From Neoarius graeffei (lineage: Eukaryota > Chordata > Actinopteri > Siluriformes > Ariidae), in NCBI RefSeq assembly GCF_027579695.1, contig NC_083571.1, forward strand, positions 85,015,888-85,079,887: a DNA stretch of 64,000 nt, in the 5' to 3' direction. A program made the position numbers and the translations under genes. Each line of letters begins with the position of its first letter. Position 1 is the stretch's first letter. Positions 43,868 through 56,275 of this stretch are shown here, piece after piece. The notes beneath the pieces are model-generated. The model saw nothing but the letters and a program-made list of their open reading frames with translations. It had not been told where the DNA came from and did no database searches.

Positions 43868-45425
43868 CACTGAGTGCAGAATTATTAGGCAAGTGAGTAT
43901 TTTGACCACAACATCCTTTTAATGCATGTTGTCCCACTCCAAGCTGTTTAGGCTTGAAAGCCTACTACCAATTAAGTATATCAGGTGCTGTGCATCTGTG
44001 TAATGAGAGGGGGTGTGTGTGGTCTAATGACATCAACACCCTATATCAGGTGTGCATAATTATTAGGGCAACCTCTTTTCCTCTGGCAAAATGGGTCAGA
44101 AGAGAGATCTGACAGACTTTGAAAAGTCTAAAATTGTGAGATGTCTTGCAGACGGATGCAGCACTCTTGAAATTGCGAAGATGTTGAAACGTGATCACCG
44201 AACAATCAAACGTTTCATTGCAAATAGTCAACAGGGTCGAAAGAAGCGTGTGGGGAAAAAAAAAGGTGCAAAATAACTGCACATGATCTGCGGAAAATCA
44301 AGCGTGAAGCTAACAAGCAGCCATTAGCATCCAGTTCTGCCATATTCCAGAGTTGCAACATTCCTGGAGTGTCAAAGAGTACAAGGTGTGCAATACTGAG
44401 GGACATGGCCAAGGTAAGGAAGGCTGAAAAACGACCACCACTGAGTAAGGCACACAAGATAAAACGTCAAGACTGGGCCAAGAAATATCTTAAGACTGAT
44501 TTTTTCTAAGGTGCTGTGGTCTGATGAGATGAGTGACTCTGGATGGGCCAGATGGATGGGCCTGTGGCTGGATCAGTAATGGGCACAGAGCTCCACTCCG
44601 ACTCAGACGCCAGCAAGGTGGAGGTGGAGTACTGCTATGGGCTGGTATCATCAAAGACGAGCTTGTTGGACCTTTTTGAGTTGAGGATGGACTCAAACTC
44701 AACTCCCAGACCTACTGCCAGTTCCTGGAAGAAACCTTCTTCAAGCAGTGGTATAGGAAAAAGTCAGCATCTTTCAAGAACAACATGATTTTCATGCAGG
44801 ATAATGCTCCATCTCATGCGTCCAAATACTCCACTGCGTGGCTAGCCAGTAAAGGTCTGAAAGGTGAAAAAATAATGACATGGCCCCCTTGTTCACCTGA
44901 CCTAAACCCCATAGAGAACCTGTGGTCCATTATAAAACGTGAGGTCTACAAAGAGGGAAAACCGTACACCTCTCTGAACAGCATCTGGGAGGCCGTGGTT
45001 GCTGCTGCACACAATGTTGGTCGTGAACAGATAAAGAAATTGACAGAATCTATGGATGGAAGGCTTTTGAGTGTCCTCATGAAGAAGGGTGGCTATATTG
45101 GTCACTGATTTGTTTTGTGTTTGAATGTCAGATATGTTTATTTACAAATCTGGAGTTGTCATATCAGTGTACCTGGTGAAAATAAATAAGTGAAATGGCT
45201 ACATATTTGGTTTTTATTAAGTTGCCTAATAATTCTGCACAGTGAAAGTTACCTGAACACATACATATTCTCCTAAAATGGCCAAAACTAAAAACACCCC
45301 ACTCTAACTTCCATACATATTCAGCTTTGATATTTGTCTTTTTGTTTGATTGAGAACATAGTTGTTGTTCAATAATAAAACTAATCCTCAAAAATACAAC
45401 TTGCCTAATAATTCTGCACTCCGTG
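43868..45425 (+). mobile_element. Inner Tc1-like transposon, DD37E type
   Basis: Ends cactgagtgcagaattatta and complement, TA at 43866-43867 and 45426-45427. A second cttgcctaataattctgcac-like repeat near 45221 gives internal direct repeats. 1558 bp. Confidence 0.92.
44091..45108 (+). pseudogene. DD37E Tc1 transposase, frameshifted
   Basis: The N-terminal frame MGQKRDLTDFEKSKIVRCLA with a helix-turn-helix (CSTLEIAKMLKRDHRTIKRF) stops at about 44276. The middle is scattered over other frames. The C-terminal part (44785-45108) carries IFMQDNAPSHASK and PPCSPDLNPIENLWSIIK. I count 37 residues between that D and E, so DD37E, as reported for Traveler-type elements, unlike the DD34E of the other Tc1 copies here. 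Confidence 0.85.
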
Positions 45426-45849
45426 TATAGAGGCCCATTTCCAGCAACTCTCACTCCAGTGTTCTAATGGTACAATGTGTTTGCTCATTGCCTCAGAAGG
45501 CTAATGGATGATTAGAAAACCCTTGTACAATCATGTTAGCACAGCTGAAAACAGTTGAGCTCTTTAGAGAAGCTATAAAACTGACCTTCCTTTGAGCAGA
45601 TTGAGTTTCTGGAGCATCACATTTGTGGGGTCGATTAAATGCTCAAAATGGCCAGAAAAATGTCTCGACTATATTTTCTATTCATTTTACAACTTATGGT
45701 GGGAAATAAAAGTGTGACTTTTCATGGAAAACACAAAACTGTCTGGGTGACCCCAAACTTTTGAACGGTAGTGTAGATTTCTTAAATGGCATCTGAGAAA
45801 TATATACATATACAAAGACTTTTCATACACTGTACTTTATTTAAAGCTA

Positions 45850-47059
45850 GACTGACAAGGAGCTGGTCATTGACTTTGGGAGGTCCAGACCAAGGTCACG
45901 ACCAGTTCTGATTGAAGGAGTCGAGGTAGAGGCTGTGGATTCCTACAAGTACCTCGGGCTGTGGCTGGACTTGCAACACAGGGACAGAGCAGGCTATACT
46001 TCCTGAGGAGGCTGCGGTCCTTTAACATCTGCAGGAAACTCCTGTGGATGTTCTATCAGTCTGTGGTCGCCAGTGTCCTGTTTTACACCGTGGTGTGCTG
46101 GGGGGGAGCACATCCAAGAAGGACACATCCAGGCTGGACAAACTGATCAGGCGGGCCGGCTCTGTGGTCGGCGTGAAGCTGGACTCTCTGGTGACGGTGG
46201 CAGAGAAGAGGTCTATGGACAAACTATTGAACATCATGGACGATGCCAGTCACCCTCTGCACACCATCATGAGCAACCAGAGGAGCCTGTTCAGTGACAG
46301 AATGCTCCTTCCCAAGTGCAGGACGAACAGACTCAAAAACTCCTTTGTCCCTCACGCCATCAGACTGTACAGCTCCTCTCTGGGGGGGAGGAGGGGGAAC
46401 AGGAGGACAGAGGACAGGAAGGAGCAGTAGCCTAGCCTAACAATAAGCAATACCGGACAATGTGCAATATCTCTCCTGCTGCCCCCCCCTCCTCTCTTCC
46501 CCATATCTTATTCTTTTTATATTTGTATATCTCAACTCATTATCTGTAGCCGCTTTATCCTGTTCTACAAGGTCGCAGGCAAGCTGGAGCCTATCCCAGC
46601 TGACTACGGGCGAAAGGCGGGGTACACCCTGGACAAGTCGCCAGGTCATCACAGGACTGACACATAGACACAGACAACCATTCACACTCACATTCACACC
46701 TACGGTCAATTTAGAGTCACCAGTTAACCTAACCTGCATGTCTTTGGACTGTGGGGGAAACCGGAGCACCCGGAGGAAACCCATGCGGACACGGGGAGAA
46801 CATGTAAACTCGGCACACAAAGGCCCTCGCCGGCCACGGGGCTCGAACCCAGGACCTTCTTGCTGTGAGGCGACAGCGCTAACCACTACACCACCGTGCC
46901 GCCTATTTTTATATTTATATATGTAAATAATTTAATTTATCTAGAATTTTTTTTCTCTATTTTCTATTCTCTGTTTATCTGTAATGATGCTGCTGGAATC
47001 TTAATTTCCCTGAGGGAACCCTCTCAAAGGGATCAATAAAGTTCTATCGAATCTAATCT
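45850..47059 (+). mobile_element. Rex1/Babar-like LINE 3' end
   Basis: The + strand reads KELVIDFGRSRPRSRPVLIE, SYKYLGLWLD, then LYFLRRLRSFNICRKLLWMF, FYTVVCWGG and LDKLIRRAGSVVGVKLDSL, the C-terminal part of a non-LTR RT. A few frame breaks are present. The 3' UTR ends gggatcaataaagttctatcg near 47035-47055. A SINE is nested at 46531-46905. 5'-truncated. Confidence 0.82.
46531..46905 (-). mobile_element. V-SINE-type SINE, copy 12, nested in LINE 3' UTR
   Basis: Full-length. Near-exact duplication tttttatatttgtatat (46514-46530) versus tttttatatttatatat (46906-46922). Confidence 0.92.
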
Positions 47060-47870
47060 TTCAGATTTTTCATGAAAATAATTTTCCCTGACACCCAGTT
47101 ATTTTTCTTTAGTGGACCAAAGGCTCCTAAATTCGAATCACAGACTTCAAATTTTATTAGTTTTTTAAAATAGAACAATTAATGAATTTAAGGCCATGTG
47201 GCTCGAAATTCTCCGCTATTTTTTCCTGCTTCGCCATGACCCAATTCAAGATACTATGTCATGCATGACGTGGTGGGCTTTCCCTGTTCGTGCAAGGCAT
47301 TGTGGGATACAAATTTGAAACAGGAGAGAAAATTAGACACAAGTGTGCAAATGAAACGTGAAAGACCGACTACGGTCGCGGAAAGCGAGAAAAGACGTTA
47401 TGTTGCAAAGGAAAGGAAACGCAGGACCAAACTAATAAATATCGGCGGTCAGCGAGCACCTCGGTGTGATCAGCTGTTCGTTTAGCGACAGAATGATGTA
47501 ACTGTCAGTGCACGGTCAAGGTAAACCTGTAGATGGCAGTAATGCAACACTGTGGATGCCAGCTGCTGTAAAACCCAAAAGAAGAAGAAGGTAAACCTAC
47601 GCATGCGCACACGGACTTCCTCTGCCTGCTTGACTGTGCGAAGTGAGTGATTTCATGCACATTATTTGCGAGGGAATGGTTTGGGTTTTTTGTGAGATAT
47701 TACAGAAATAAGCATATATCACAACGACTAAATTTCAGAGGGAACTAAATTTCACCGATTTTCTGAAATCGAAAGGCTGTTTAGCTTTAAAGTAGGCTAG
47801 ATATCCATACAAATCTTGATCTTTTTGCAAATTATGCATCAAAATGTTAATATCTATACTACATATCATT
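47060..47870 (+). other. Intergenic stretch, no gene recognised
   Basis: A short basic ORF (47261-47485, KRERPTTVAESEKRRYVAKE) and a gatggcagtaatgcaacact block ending in aagaagaagaagg are present. The latter is a common MITE-like end. No family assigned. Confidence 0.4.
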
Positions 47871-47876
47871 GGCGCC

Positions 47877-48865
47877 TCAGTCTTGGGAGACCATACGGGT
47901 AGCGCCCTTGTAGTGTCGTCTGTCTCTGGGTTTCTGGCATCGTCTGCTGTGACTGAGCAGGCCGATGCGCGAGTTGCAGTCCCTCTTGCAGTTGGTGCAG
48001 ACGTACTGGGATGTCTGTGTTGCTGGGGTTGCTGCCGCACTCTTCTGTCTCACTTGTTTCTCTGCAGCTTGCTGGCCTCTCTTCACATCGGCGTCTGCTA
48101 TGCCCTGTCGTACAAGCTGTCTCCAGGTTCCTCGGTCCTCGGCCTGCGCTTCCCAGCTTTCAGGAAGAATGCTGCATGCCTTGAGGTCCCTCTTACACAC
48201 ATCCTTGTCGCGGAGTGAGGGGCGGCCGACTCTTCTGTTGCCGGTGGCCAGCTGTCCGTACAGGATGTCCTTTGGTATCCTCCCATCCTCCATACGCCAG
48301 ATGTGTCCCAGCCATCGAAGGCGGTGCTGGCTCAGAAGGGAGTATATGCTCGGGATGTTTGCGCGCTGCAGGATCACACTGTGTGGGACGCGGTCTTGCC
48401 AGCTGATTCTCAAGATGCACTTGAGGCACCGCGTGTGGAAGGAGTTGAGCCGGCGTTCTTGCCTCATGTAGGTGCTCCAGGTCTCACTTCCGTATAGTAG
48501 GGTGCTGAGAACGCAGGCCTGGTAGACGCGGATCTTGGTGTGCTCTGTCAGCGTGTTGTTTTCCCACACTCTCTTCGTTAGCCGAGCCATGATGGTGTTC
48601 GCCTTTCCGAGCCGTTTGTCCAGTTCTACGTCCAGCGAGAGAGTGTTGTTGATGGTCGACCCCAGGTATGTGAAGCTGTTGACTGCTTCCAGGGTGACGC
48701 CGTCAATTTTGATGGAAGGGTTAGTAAGTGTATCCTGTGCGCTGACGTTAGTCTTTTTCAGGCTGATGGTGAGCCCGAACTGCTTGCAGTCATCAGCGAA
48801 GTGCTCTCCGAGTCTCTGGAGGACATCCTCGGTGTGGGTCACAAGGGCTGCATCTTTAAAGTGGT
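47877..48865 (-). mobile_element. Non-LTR retrotransposon C-terminal ORF
   Basis: 321 codons open from 48842. Contains SLKKTNVSAQDTL, NSFTYLGSTINNTLSLDVEL, STLLYGSETWSTYMRQERRL, HRLRWLGHIWRMEDGRIPKD and a terminal zinc-finger-like CTNCKRDCNSRIGLLSHSRR. This is the end of RT plus the C-terminal domain. Just upstream, DHFKDAALVTHTED is where the catalytic (Y/F)ADD box should be, and it is altered. 5'-truncated. Clade not determined. Confidence 0.8.
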
Positions 48866-48869
48866 CGGC

Positions 48870-48981
48870 ATGTTGTGTAAATCAAATGGTGCCAGCCCCC
48901 CAAAAATCCATTTTAATTCCAGTTTGTAAAGCAACAAAACAGGACAAACACCAAGGGGGATGAATACTTTTGCAAGGCACT
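48870..48981 (+). mobile_element. Tc1-type right-end fragment
   Basis: Ends gatgaatacttttgcaaggc actgta, the terminus of a fish Tc1 family. No transposase attached. Confidence 0.6.
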
Positions 48982-49042
48982 GTATCAGCATACTGTGTAC
49001 ATCTGTGGCATGTGCATACATTTGATGAATACATGCTGGTGC

Positions 49043-49399
49043 AGGCAGGACGGTGGTGTAGTGGTTAGCGCTGTCGCCTCACAGCAAGAAGGTCCGGGTT
49101 CGAGCCTCGTGGCCGGCGAGGGCCTTTCTGTGCGGAGTTTGCATGTTCTCCCCGTGTCCGCGTGGGTTTCCTCCGGGTGCTCTGGTTCCCCCACAGTCCA
49201 AAGACATGCAGGTTAGGTTAACTGGTGACTCTAAATTGACCGTGAGTGTGAATGATTGTCTGTGTCTATGTGTCAGCCCTGTGATGACCTGGAGACTTGT
49301 CCAGGGTGTACCCCGCCTTTCACCCGTAGTCAGCTGGGATAGGCTCCAGCTTGCCTGCGACCCTGTAGAACAGGATAAAGCAGCTACAGATGAGATGAG
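49043..49399 (+). mobile_element. V-SINE-type SINE, copy 13
   Basis: Head slightly altered (aggcaggacggtgg). Exact duplication acatgctggtgc at 49031-49042 and 49400-49411. The core lacks one gtgtgaatgtgagt block. Confidence 0.93.
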
Positions 49400-49665
49400 A
49401 CATGCTGGTGCTTCTTGCACACAAAATCACTGCACTGGGCAAACAAAATTGACCGATGAGCCACTCATCACTCTCAGCAAAGTTTCTTGAGCTTGTTCAA
49501 ATCACTTTCCTGGGGGGGGGGAACAAAAACAAGCTGTGCCACATCTCAAACAGGTCATCATCCCAGTCAATCTTTTGATCATTTTATCTGATTCTACTTT
49601 GTGTCATCTGTGCCACATATCTGCACCGTGTGAGCACCAAAATCAATAATTATACTCATATGATT

Positions 49666-50030
49666 CGGCACGGTGGTGTAGTGGTTAGCGCTGTCGCCTC
49701 ATAGCAAGAAGGTCCGGGTTCGAGCCCCGTGGCTGGCGAGGGCCTTTCTGTGCGGCGTTTGCATGTTCTCCCCGTGTCCGCGTGGGTTTCCTCCGGGTGC
49801 TCCGGTTTCCCCCACAGTCCAAAGACATGCAGGTTAGGTTAACTGGTGACTCTAAATTGACCGTAGGTGTGAATGTGAGTGTGAATGGTTGTCTGTGTCT
49901 GTGTGTCAGCCCTGTGATGACCTGGCGACTTGTCCAGGGTGTACCCCACCTTTCGCCCGTAGTCAGCTGGGATAGGCTCCAGCTTGCCTGTGACCCTGTA
50001 GAACAGGATAAAGCAGCTACAGATAATTGA
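49666..50030 (+). mobile_element. V-SINE-type SINE, copy 14
   Basis: Head to tail present; tail reduced to gataattgataat. Duplication unclear. Confidence 0.9.
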
Positions 50031-50033
50031 TAA

Positions 50034-50391
50034 TAAGAGCTCCTTATAATCATTTCACTCTTGCACTTTCCTACCTCTGTGTATCCTCATGGTCAGGAGT
50101 GGGTGAGAGTCCTGGTGAGTTTCCATTCACTCAGTCCAACCCAAAGACTTAATCTCGAGCCCTGAAAACAATCCTGTTCTCCACTCTGCCCATATACAGC
50201 TAATGAACTTGTAAGGTAAAAATATATTTTACTACAGTTACATAACGGTTTGTCACAGTTCAGTCTACGCTGTATGATGAATGTTGGTTGATGGATGGAC
50301 TAACAGGTAACACTGTCATATTATTGAGACTGGATCGAAGTCAGGAGACTCAAGAGAAGGAAGATCGTTAAAATAAAGAGTGAATTGACGA
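50034..50391 (+). other. Spacer between SINE and Tc1
   Basis: No feature recognised. Confidence 0.5.
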
Positions 50392-51986
50392 CAGTGGTCC
50401 TTGAAAGTTTGTGGACCCTTTAGAATTTATGTTTCTGCATAAATATGACCTAAAACATCATCAGATTTTCACACAAGTCCTAAAAGTAGATCAAAAGAAC
50501 CCAGTTAAACTAATGATACAAAAATATTATACTTGCTCATTTATTTATTGAGGAAAATGATCCAATATTACATATCTGTGAGTGGCAAAAGTATGTGAAC
50601 CTCTAGGATTAGCAGTTAATTTGAAGGTGAAATTAGAGTGCGGTGTTTTCAATCAATGGGATGACAATCAGGTGTGAGTGGACACCCTGTTTTATTTAAA
50701 GAACAGGGATCTATCAAAGTCTGATCTTCACAACATTTTTGTGGAAGTGTATCATGGCATGAACAAAGGAGATTTCTGAGGACCTCAGAAAAAGTGTTGT
50801 TGATGCTCATCAGGCTGGAAAAGGTTACAAAACCATCTCTCAAGAGTTTGGACTCCACCAATCCACAGTCAGAGATTGTGTACAAATGGAGGAAATTCAA
50901 GACCATTATTACCCTCCCCAGGAGTGGTTGACCAACAAAGATCACTCCAAGAGCAAGGTGTGTAAATAGTCGGCGAGGTCGCAAAGGACCCCAGGGTAAC
51001 TTCTAAGCAACTGAAGGCCTCTCTCACATTGGCTAATGTTAATGTTCATGAGTCCAGCATCAGGAGAACACTGAACAACAATGGTGTGCATGGCAGGGTT
51101 GCAAGGAGAAAGCCACTGCTCTCCAAAAAGAGCATTGCTGCTCGTCTGCAGTTTGCTAAAGATCACATGGACAAGCCAGAAGGCTATTGGAAAAACGTTT
51201 TGTGGACAGATGAGACCAAAACAGAACTTTTTGGTTTAAACGAGAAACGTTTTGTTTGGAGAAATGGAGACACTGCATTCCAGCATTAGAACCTTATCCC
51301 ATCTGTGAAACATGGTGGTGGTAGTATCATGGTTTGGGCCTGTTTTGCTGCTTCTGGGCCAGGATGGCTTGCCATCACTGATGGAACAATGAATTCTGAA
51401 TTATACCAGCGAATTCTAAAGGAAAACATCAGGACATCTGTCCATGAATTTAATCTCAAGAGAAGGTGGGTCATGCAGCAAGACAACGACCCTAAGCACA
51501 CAAGTCGTTCTACCAAAGAATGGTTAAAGAAGAATAAAGTTAATGTTTTGGAATGGCCAAGTCAAAGTCCTGACCTTAATCCAATCGAATTGTTGTGGAA
51601 GGACCTGAAGCGAGCAGTTCATGTGAGGAAACCCACCAACATCCCAGAGTTGAAGCTGTTCTGTACGGAGGAATGGGCTAAAATTCCTCCAAGCCGGTGT
51701 GCAGGACTGATCAACAGTTACCGCAAACGTTTAGTTGCAGTTATTGCTGCACAAGGGGGTCACACCAGATACTGAAAGCAAAGGTTCACATACTTTTGCC
51801 ACTCACAGATATGTAATATTGGATCGTTTTCCTCAATAAATAAATGACCAAGTATCATATTTTTGTCTAACTGGGTTCTCTTTATCTACTTTTAGGACTT
51901 GTGTGGAAATCTGATGATGTTTTAGGTCATATTTACGCAGAAATCTAGAAAATTCTAAAGGGTTCACAAACTTTCAAGCACCACTG
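50392..51986 (+). mobile_element. Tc1-like transposon, family 3
   Basis: Ends cagtggtccttgaaagtttg and caaactttcaagcaccactg. TA at 51987-51988; the left flank reads GA instead of TA. Internal repeats catatctgtgagtggcaaaa (near 50570) and its complement (near 51800) give the IR/DR structure. Confidence 0.92.
50762..51775 (+). pseudogene. Tc1 transposase with stop and frameshifts
   Basis: The N-terminal part (NKGDF, KTISQEFGLHQSTV) is in broken frames. 51029-51289 reads ANVNVHESSIRRTLNNNGVH to GDTAFQH, then a TAG. From 51305 the frame is open for 156 codons: GGGSIMVWACFAASGPGWLA, MQQDNDPKHTSR (second D) and QSPDLNPIELLWKDLKR (E), DD34E. The first D is in WTDETKTELFG. Inactive as it stands. Confidence 0.9.
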
Positions 51987-51988
51987 TA

Positions 51989-52587
51989 AGTGTGAAGTCC
52001 ACAAGGGGTTTAATTTGTGAATCTTTAATCGTCCTTATTTGTATGTGTATTAGTTTTGAGGCCATGGTGTTGTCTCAGGCTTTACTGATCTCTGCGTGCC
52101 ATGTTTACCCATGATCCCCCTCTCTGTGTGCGACAAACACACGCATTTGTTAATGCAGAAGTATAAACCAGGCTTTACACTCCATCATACCATACATGTC
52201 AATGATGATCTTAAAACAGCATAAAAAGGATAAAGAAAGGATTCCAAAACTTTATCATTAAAATTTTAATGAATTCTGTATGAACTCTGATTTGAAACTC
52301 ACAAAGCTCCACAATGGCAGTCAGTACATCATCACAGCAAATCAACAGTATTAATGAAACATGACCAAAGCAAATATGAATCCAGGCGTTTTAGAGAATG
52401 TCCATCAGAACGTTTCCTGTTACACGTCATATAGACTGGAGGTGTGCATCGGGACATGGATCCTTCCAGGCCAAACAGGAACACACATACGAAGAAGCCC
52501 GGGCGACAAAAAGGGCATCTTCATTAACATGGGAGCGAACTGGGTTCTTGTGTAGCGCTCATCACGTTCATCCATTTGTCCAACTTA
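51989..52587 (+). other. Intergenic stretch, no gene recognised
   Basis: Only small ORFs with no family resemblance. Confidence 0.5.
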
Positions 52588-53194
52588 TGCCCAGGTCAGA
52601 GGGCAGAAAGACCTGCTGCGACCTGCCATCAGTTGGGTGGTGACTGATCACAGGTGGACGCAGGCATTTTGCATCAAATCCTTCGCTGTGGTCAGACGTA
52701 TTGCAAGACACAGAGGTTTTAAGCTGTTACGACAGGATGCAACCAGTCGGAAGCAGAAGCAGGTTGACGCAGTGCACAGAAAACCTTTAAAATAATAATA
52801 ATGCCATAAGACTGCTCGCAGGTTGTTGTAAACTATTTACAGGTGCAGTCTGCGTCTACCTGCGATGCATCGCAGCCATCTCTAAAGACTCATCTTCCCC
52901 TGTATCAGCCTGCTTCAACCTACGACTGGTCGTTCAAGCGTTGCACGACCGCCTGCCTCTACATGTGTCAACCTGCTATTTGCACCGATTGGAAGTGAAT
53001 CGCAGCTGAAATGCAAATAGATCGTGATCCACTTGTGTCAACCTGCTTCTACTAAAGACCCTCTGCAACACTCCGCCATTATCTGCGTCCTTGTGCGTCG
53101 TCGCAAGACCAGTCTTGCATCTACCTGCGATATCGTAACGCAAATAGACACATGTAGTTGAAAACTAGTTGCAGCCTGCCGTCTGACCTGGGCA
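52588..53194. mobile_element. Harbinger-type MITE
   Basis: Inverted ends tgcccaggtcagagggcag and ctgccgtctgacctgggca, flanked by TTA (52585-52587 and 53195-53197). Interior repeats tacctgcgat and caacctgct motifs. No ORF. Confidence 0.7.
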
Positions 53195-54441
53195 TTAAAG
53201 GAGAACTGAAGGCAAATTTTTATCATCAAAATTCTATTTCTCATTTTATGAAATGTAGGAATGCATTTCTGACAGCTATTTTGTCGCTGCTATAGCAAGT
53301 TATGAGTGTTTGAAATATGCTCTGTAATACATCAGTCCATATGTCAAAGCAACGGCTGTAAACGAGATGCGTTGAGACCTGTGCGAGACATCGTAGGACA
53401 GAAGTAAAACATACAGCGGAAATCAAAGCGACCGACATCTGCCAACGTCGTCAAAAGACGCGCGCGCCCTCTTTCGAACGCTGACGTAATCAAGCCGGAA
53501 GTTTTGTTTGTTTTGATAGCAATCAGGAAAGTTTGAAAAAAGCAGGCAGTAATCGTCATTTAAACTCGTTTTTGTGCAATATTTCGTTTGGAAAACAGTT
53601 TTCAAAATGGCGGCACTGACACCTGGCTAACGCTTCATGTTTCGAAGTCTCGCACAAGTCTCGTGAAGATCGCGCGGATAAGCGACGCCTGCCGTGGACC
53701 AAACGAACTACATTCAACACGGCTAAAAACCGAATAGGCCGATAAGTATAATATTTAATTGCAATTAGTTGCTGATGCGAGTCACGATATCAGGTTACTA
53801 AAACTGAAAATGTACCGTATTTTCTGGACTATAGAGCGCACCTGTATATAAGCCGCATCCGCTCTATTTTTTAAAAAAAATAAAAAAAAAAAGATATACA
53901 AGCCGCACCGGGCTATAAGCCGCAGATATCTATGGTGAAAAATTAGATATTTACTGCATGTACAGAACGATTTTGTACTGTAAATGTACATGTATGTACC
54001 TGAACAGATTCTTTCCGAACAGTGCCTTTTAACACGGCAGCAACTTTGCTGATTAAAACGGAACAGAACCAAGAGAAAATAACCGGTATTTATTTACCTT
54101 CATTTCTCCTGTGTTTGAAACCACAAGTCACTTTAATCATCTTCGCTGGATTTGAAAATAATTACCAGTTAGTAATTTGTCGTGCATGTTCTATCTGCTA
54201 AAGATCTGCTAATTCTTCTTTGCATTGATTTTTCATCTATCTTATTTTTGATTCTACTACCGGTTAGAGCGCCCCTAGCGGTGGAAGAAAAATCCACAGA
54301 ATAGCCGCACCTTTGTATAAGCCGCATGGTTCAAAACCTAGGAAAAAAGTAGCGGCTTATAGTCCAGAAAATACGGTAATTGAATAACACGTTAAGAAAT
54401 AAAGCAAGTTTAAAAATGACTTCAATTCTCCTTTGAATTAA
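53195..54441. mobile_element. TTAA-type MITE carrying another MITE
   Basis: Left end ttaaaggagaactgaag, right end cttcaattctcctttgaatt: inverted ends next to TTAA at 53195-53198 and 54438-54441. A TA-type element is inserted at 53815-54376. The body contains aaaatggcggcactgac near 53605. Confidence 0.6.
53815..54376. mobile_element. TA-flanked MITE with 'ccgtattttctggac' ends
   Basis: ccgtattttctggactatag and its complement lie between TA (53813-53814, 54377-54378). Subterminal arms repeat ataagccgca motifs and remain inverted for over 60 bp. A frequent fish element; no transposase. Confidence 0.8.
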
Positions 54442-54723
54442 GCCTAGGCCACAACCGGCCGTACGCGCTCCTATGGCCGGTCTACGTGCAAAAAACGCAA
54501 GAAACGCACGGAGGGCGCGCGTGTGACGTGCTGATTTTCGAGCCGCAGACCGGCCGCAGAGGTTCTTTGTCATGTCAAACAAACTCTACGGGCGCTTACG
54601 TTTTTTTCAGGTTGCAAGACAAACTTACGGCCAACGTGCGTCTTTCTCCACGAACAAAAAAAAAAAAAAAACGCAGCGATTTGGGAAACGCCAAAAATCG
54701 CACGTCCAGTTGTGACCTAGGCT
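54441..54723. mobile_element. Short MITE with 'agcctagg' ends
   Basis: agcctaggccacaac and gttgtgacctaggct are inverted ends flanked by TTA (54438-54440, 54724-54726). CpG-rich, 283 bp. The TTA size suggests Harbinger mobilisation. Confidence 0.7.
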
Positions 54724-54726
54724 TTA

Positions 54727-55903
54727 GCAAAACAATGATGGCAGACAGTTAGGAACGGGGAAGAAAAAAAAAACCAAACACACACAACAGTTTCATGCAC
54801 ACCTCTAACATAGACCACCATTTATATCACGGCTCACCAACAGCATCAAGCAAGCGTTGTAGTACAGTCTCACAGTATAATATACACATTAGATGGCAAA
54901 CTATATATTTTTAAGAAGGGATTTTTTTTTAATATTCCAAAAGCACATTAAAACATTTCTATGCTATTCAGTAGATTTCCTGAGGGTAATAATATTCTTC
55001 GACAAAAGCAGACAAAGAGCCAGTATATCCTTAGCAGATGTCTGCTCTTCGTAGGTACTGCAAGTATTAAACAGCTGGTTTAAAATATATATGCGCTTAA
55101 AATGGCAAAGGGGAAAAAACCCCAACATACCCTCAAAATAGTGTGTTGGGAAAATGTTAAATTAGATCAAGCATGTGTTTGATGGAAAGTAAATTAGTCA
55201 TTAATTTGTATGACATTGTAAGAGAAATTAACTTCATAAGTTGATCATTAGAAGCTATAGCGAGATAACCTGACTTATTAATCATCTTGTTAATAAAACT
55301 ATTTGGTGTAGAAATGCTCCTTCTGTGGCGCATCATCATCATCTAACTTCTCACTAGTCATTCTGTCCACTTAGGCTGCGTGCATCGAGACTGAACTTAT
55401 CTCCTCATAGTGGACAAGCAAGGTCAACTTCAGCTATGTCGGAGCTCATACGTCCTACAAACCAATGACAAGACCTGAAATGTCTTTCTATAAATCACTC
55501 CAGGTCACGCCTGACTTGGCTCACTCGGTCACGCTGCTCCAACTAGAACGGTGTTCCAGCGAGGCCAGAGGAACAGCTCGTAGGTCATGTGATCCGCTCC
55601 TCTGGCCTGTAGTGATTTATAGATGCAGGATCGCGTTCCCTTTACTCCACGCCGATTCTGGGCCGAAAACAGCCCTTGGCATCGTTCATAAGGGCAACTG
55701 ACACGTGGGGAGCTTTTGAAGAAGCAGTGTTGCTGCTGTTAGGTCTTAAATCACGACCATGCTTTGATTTTTTTTTTTTTTTGGGTTACCTCTAAGCAGC
55801 ATTGTGAGAAGAGTTCCTCAGCTATCAATCTTATAGAACACAGCTACAGCAGACTGGAAATTTTATAAGAAAAAATTTTAAAAAAAGAATAAAAAAAAAG
55901 CAG
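54727..55903 (+). other. Intergenic stretch with a small inverted repeat
   Basis: tctataaatcact (near 55487) is inverted as agtgatttataga (near 55611). No gene recognised. It could include part of the tmed5 3' UTR on the - strand. Confidence 0.4.
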
Positions 55904-56275
55904 GCGGCACGGTGGTGTAGTGGTTAGTGCTGTCGCCTCACAGCAAGAAGGTCCTGGGTTCGAGCCCCGTGGCCGGCGAGGGCCTTTCTGTGCGGAGTTT
56001 GCATGTTCTCCCCGTGTCCGCGTGGGTTTCCTCCGGGTGCTCCGGTTTCCCCCACAGTCCAAAGACATGCAGGTTAGGTTAACTGGTGACTCTAAATTGA
56101 CCGTAGGTGTGAATGTGAGTGTGAATGGTTGTCTGTGTCTATGTGTCAGCCCTGTGATGACCTGGCGACTTGTCCAGGGTGTACCCCATCTTTCACCCGT
56201 AGTCAGCTGGGATAGGCTCCAGCTTGCCTGCGACCCTGTAGAAGGATAAAGCGGCTACAGATAATGAGATGAGAG
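55904..56275 (+). mobile_element. V-SINE-type SINE, copy 15
   Basis: Full-length. Duplication ataaaaaaaaagcag (55889-55903) versus ataaaaaaaagcag (56276-56289). Confidence 0.94.

Larger units (their letters stand above)
43686..45773. mobile_element. Outer Tc1-type element (host of a nested Tc1)
   Basis: Ends cactagcgttcaaaagtttg (left) and caaacttttgaacggtagtg (right), flanked by TA at 43684-43685 and 45774-45775. Only about 530 bp of its own sequence remains outside the inner element, so it is a nonautonomous derivative. Confidence 0.88.
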
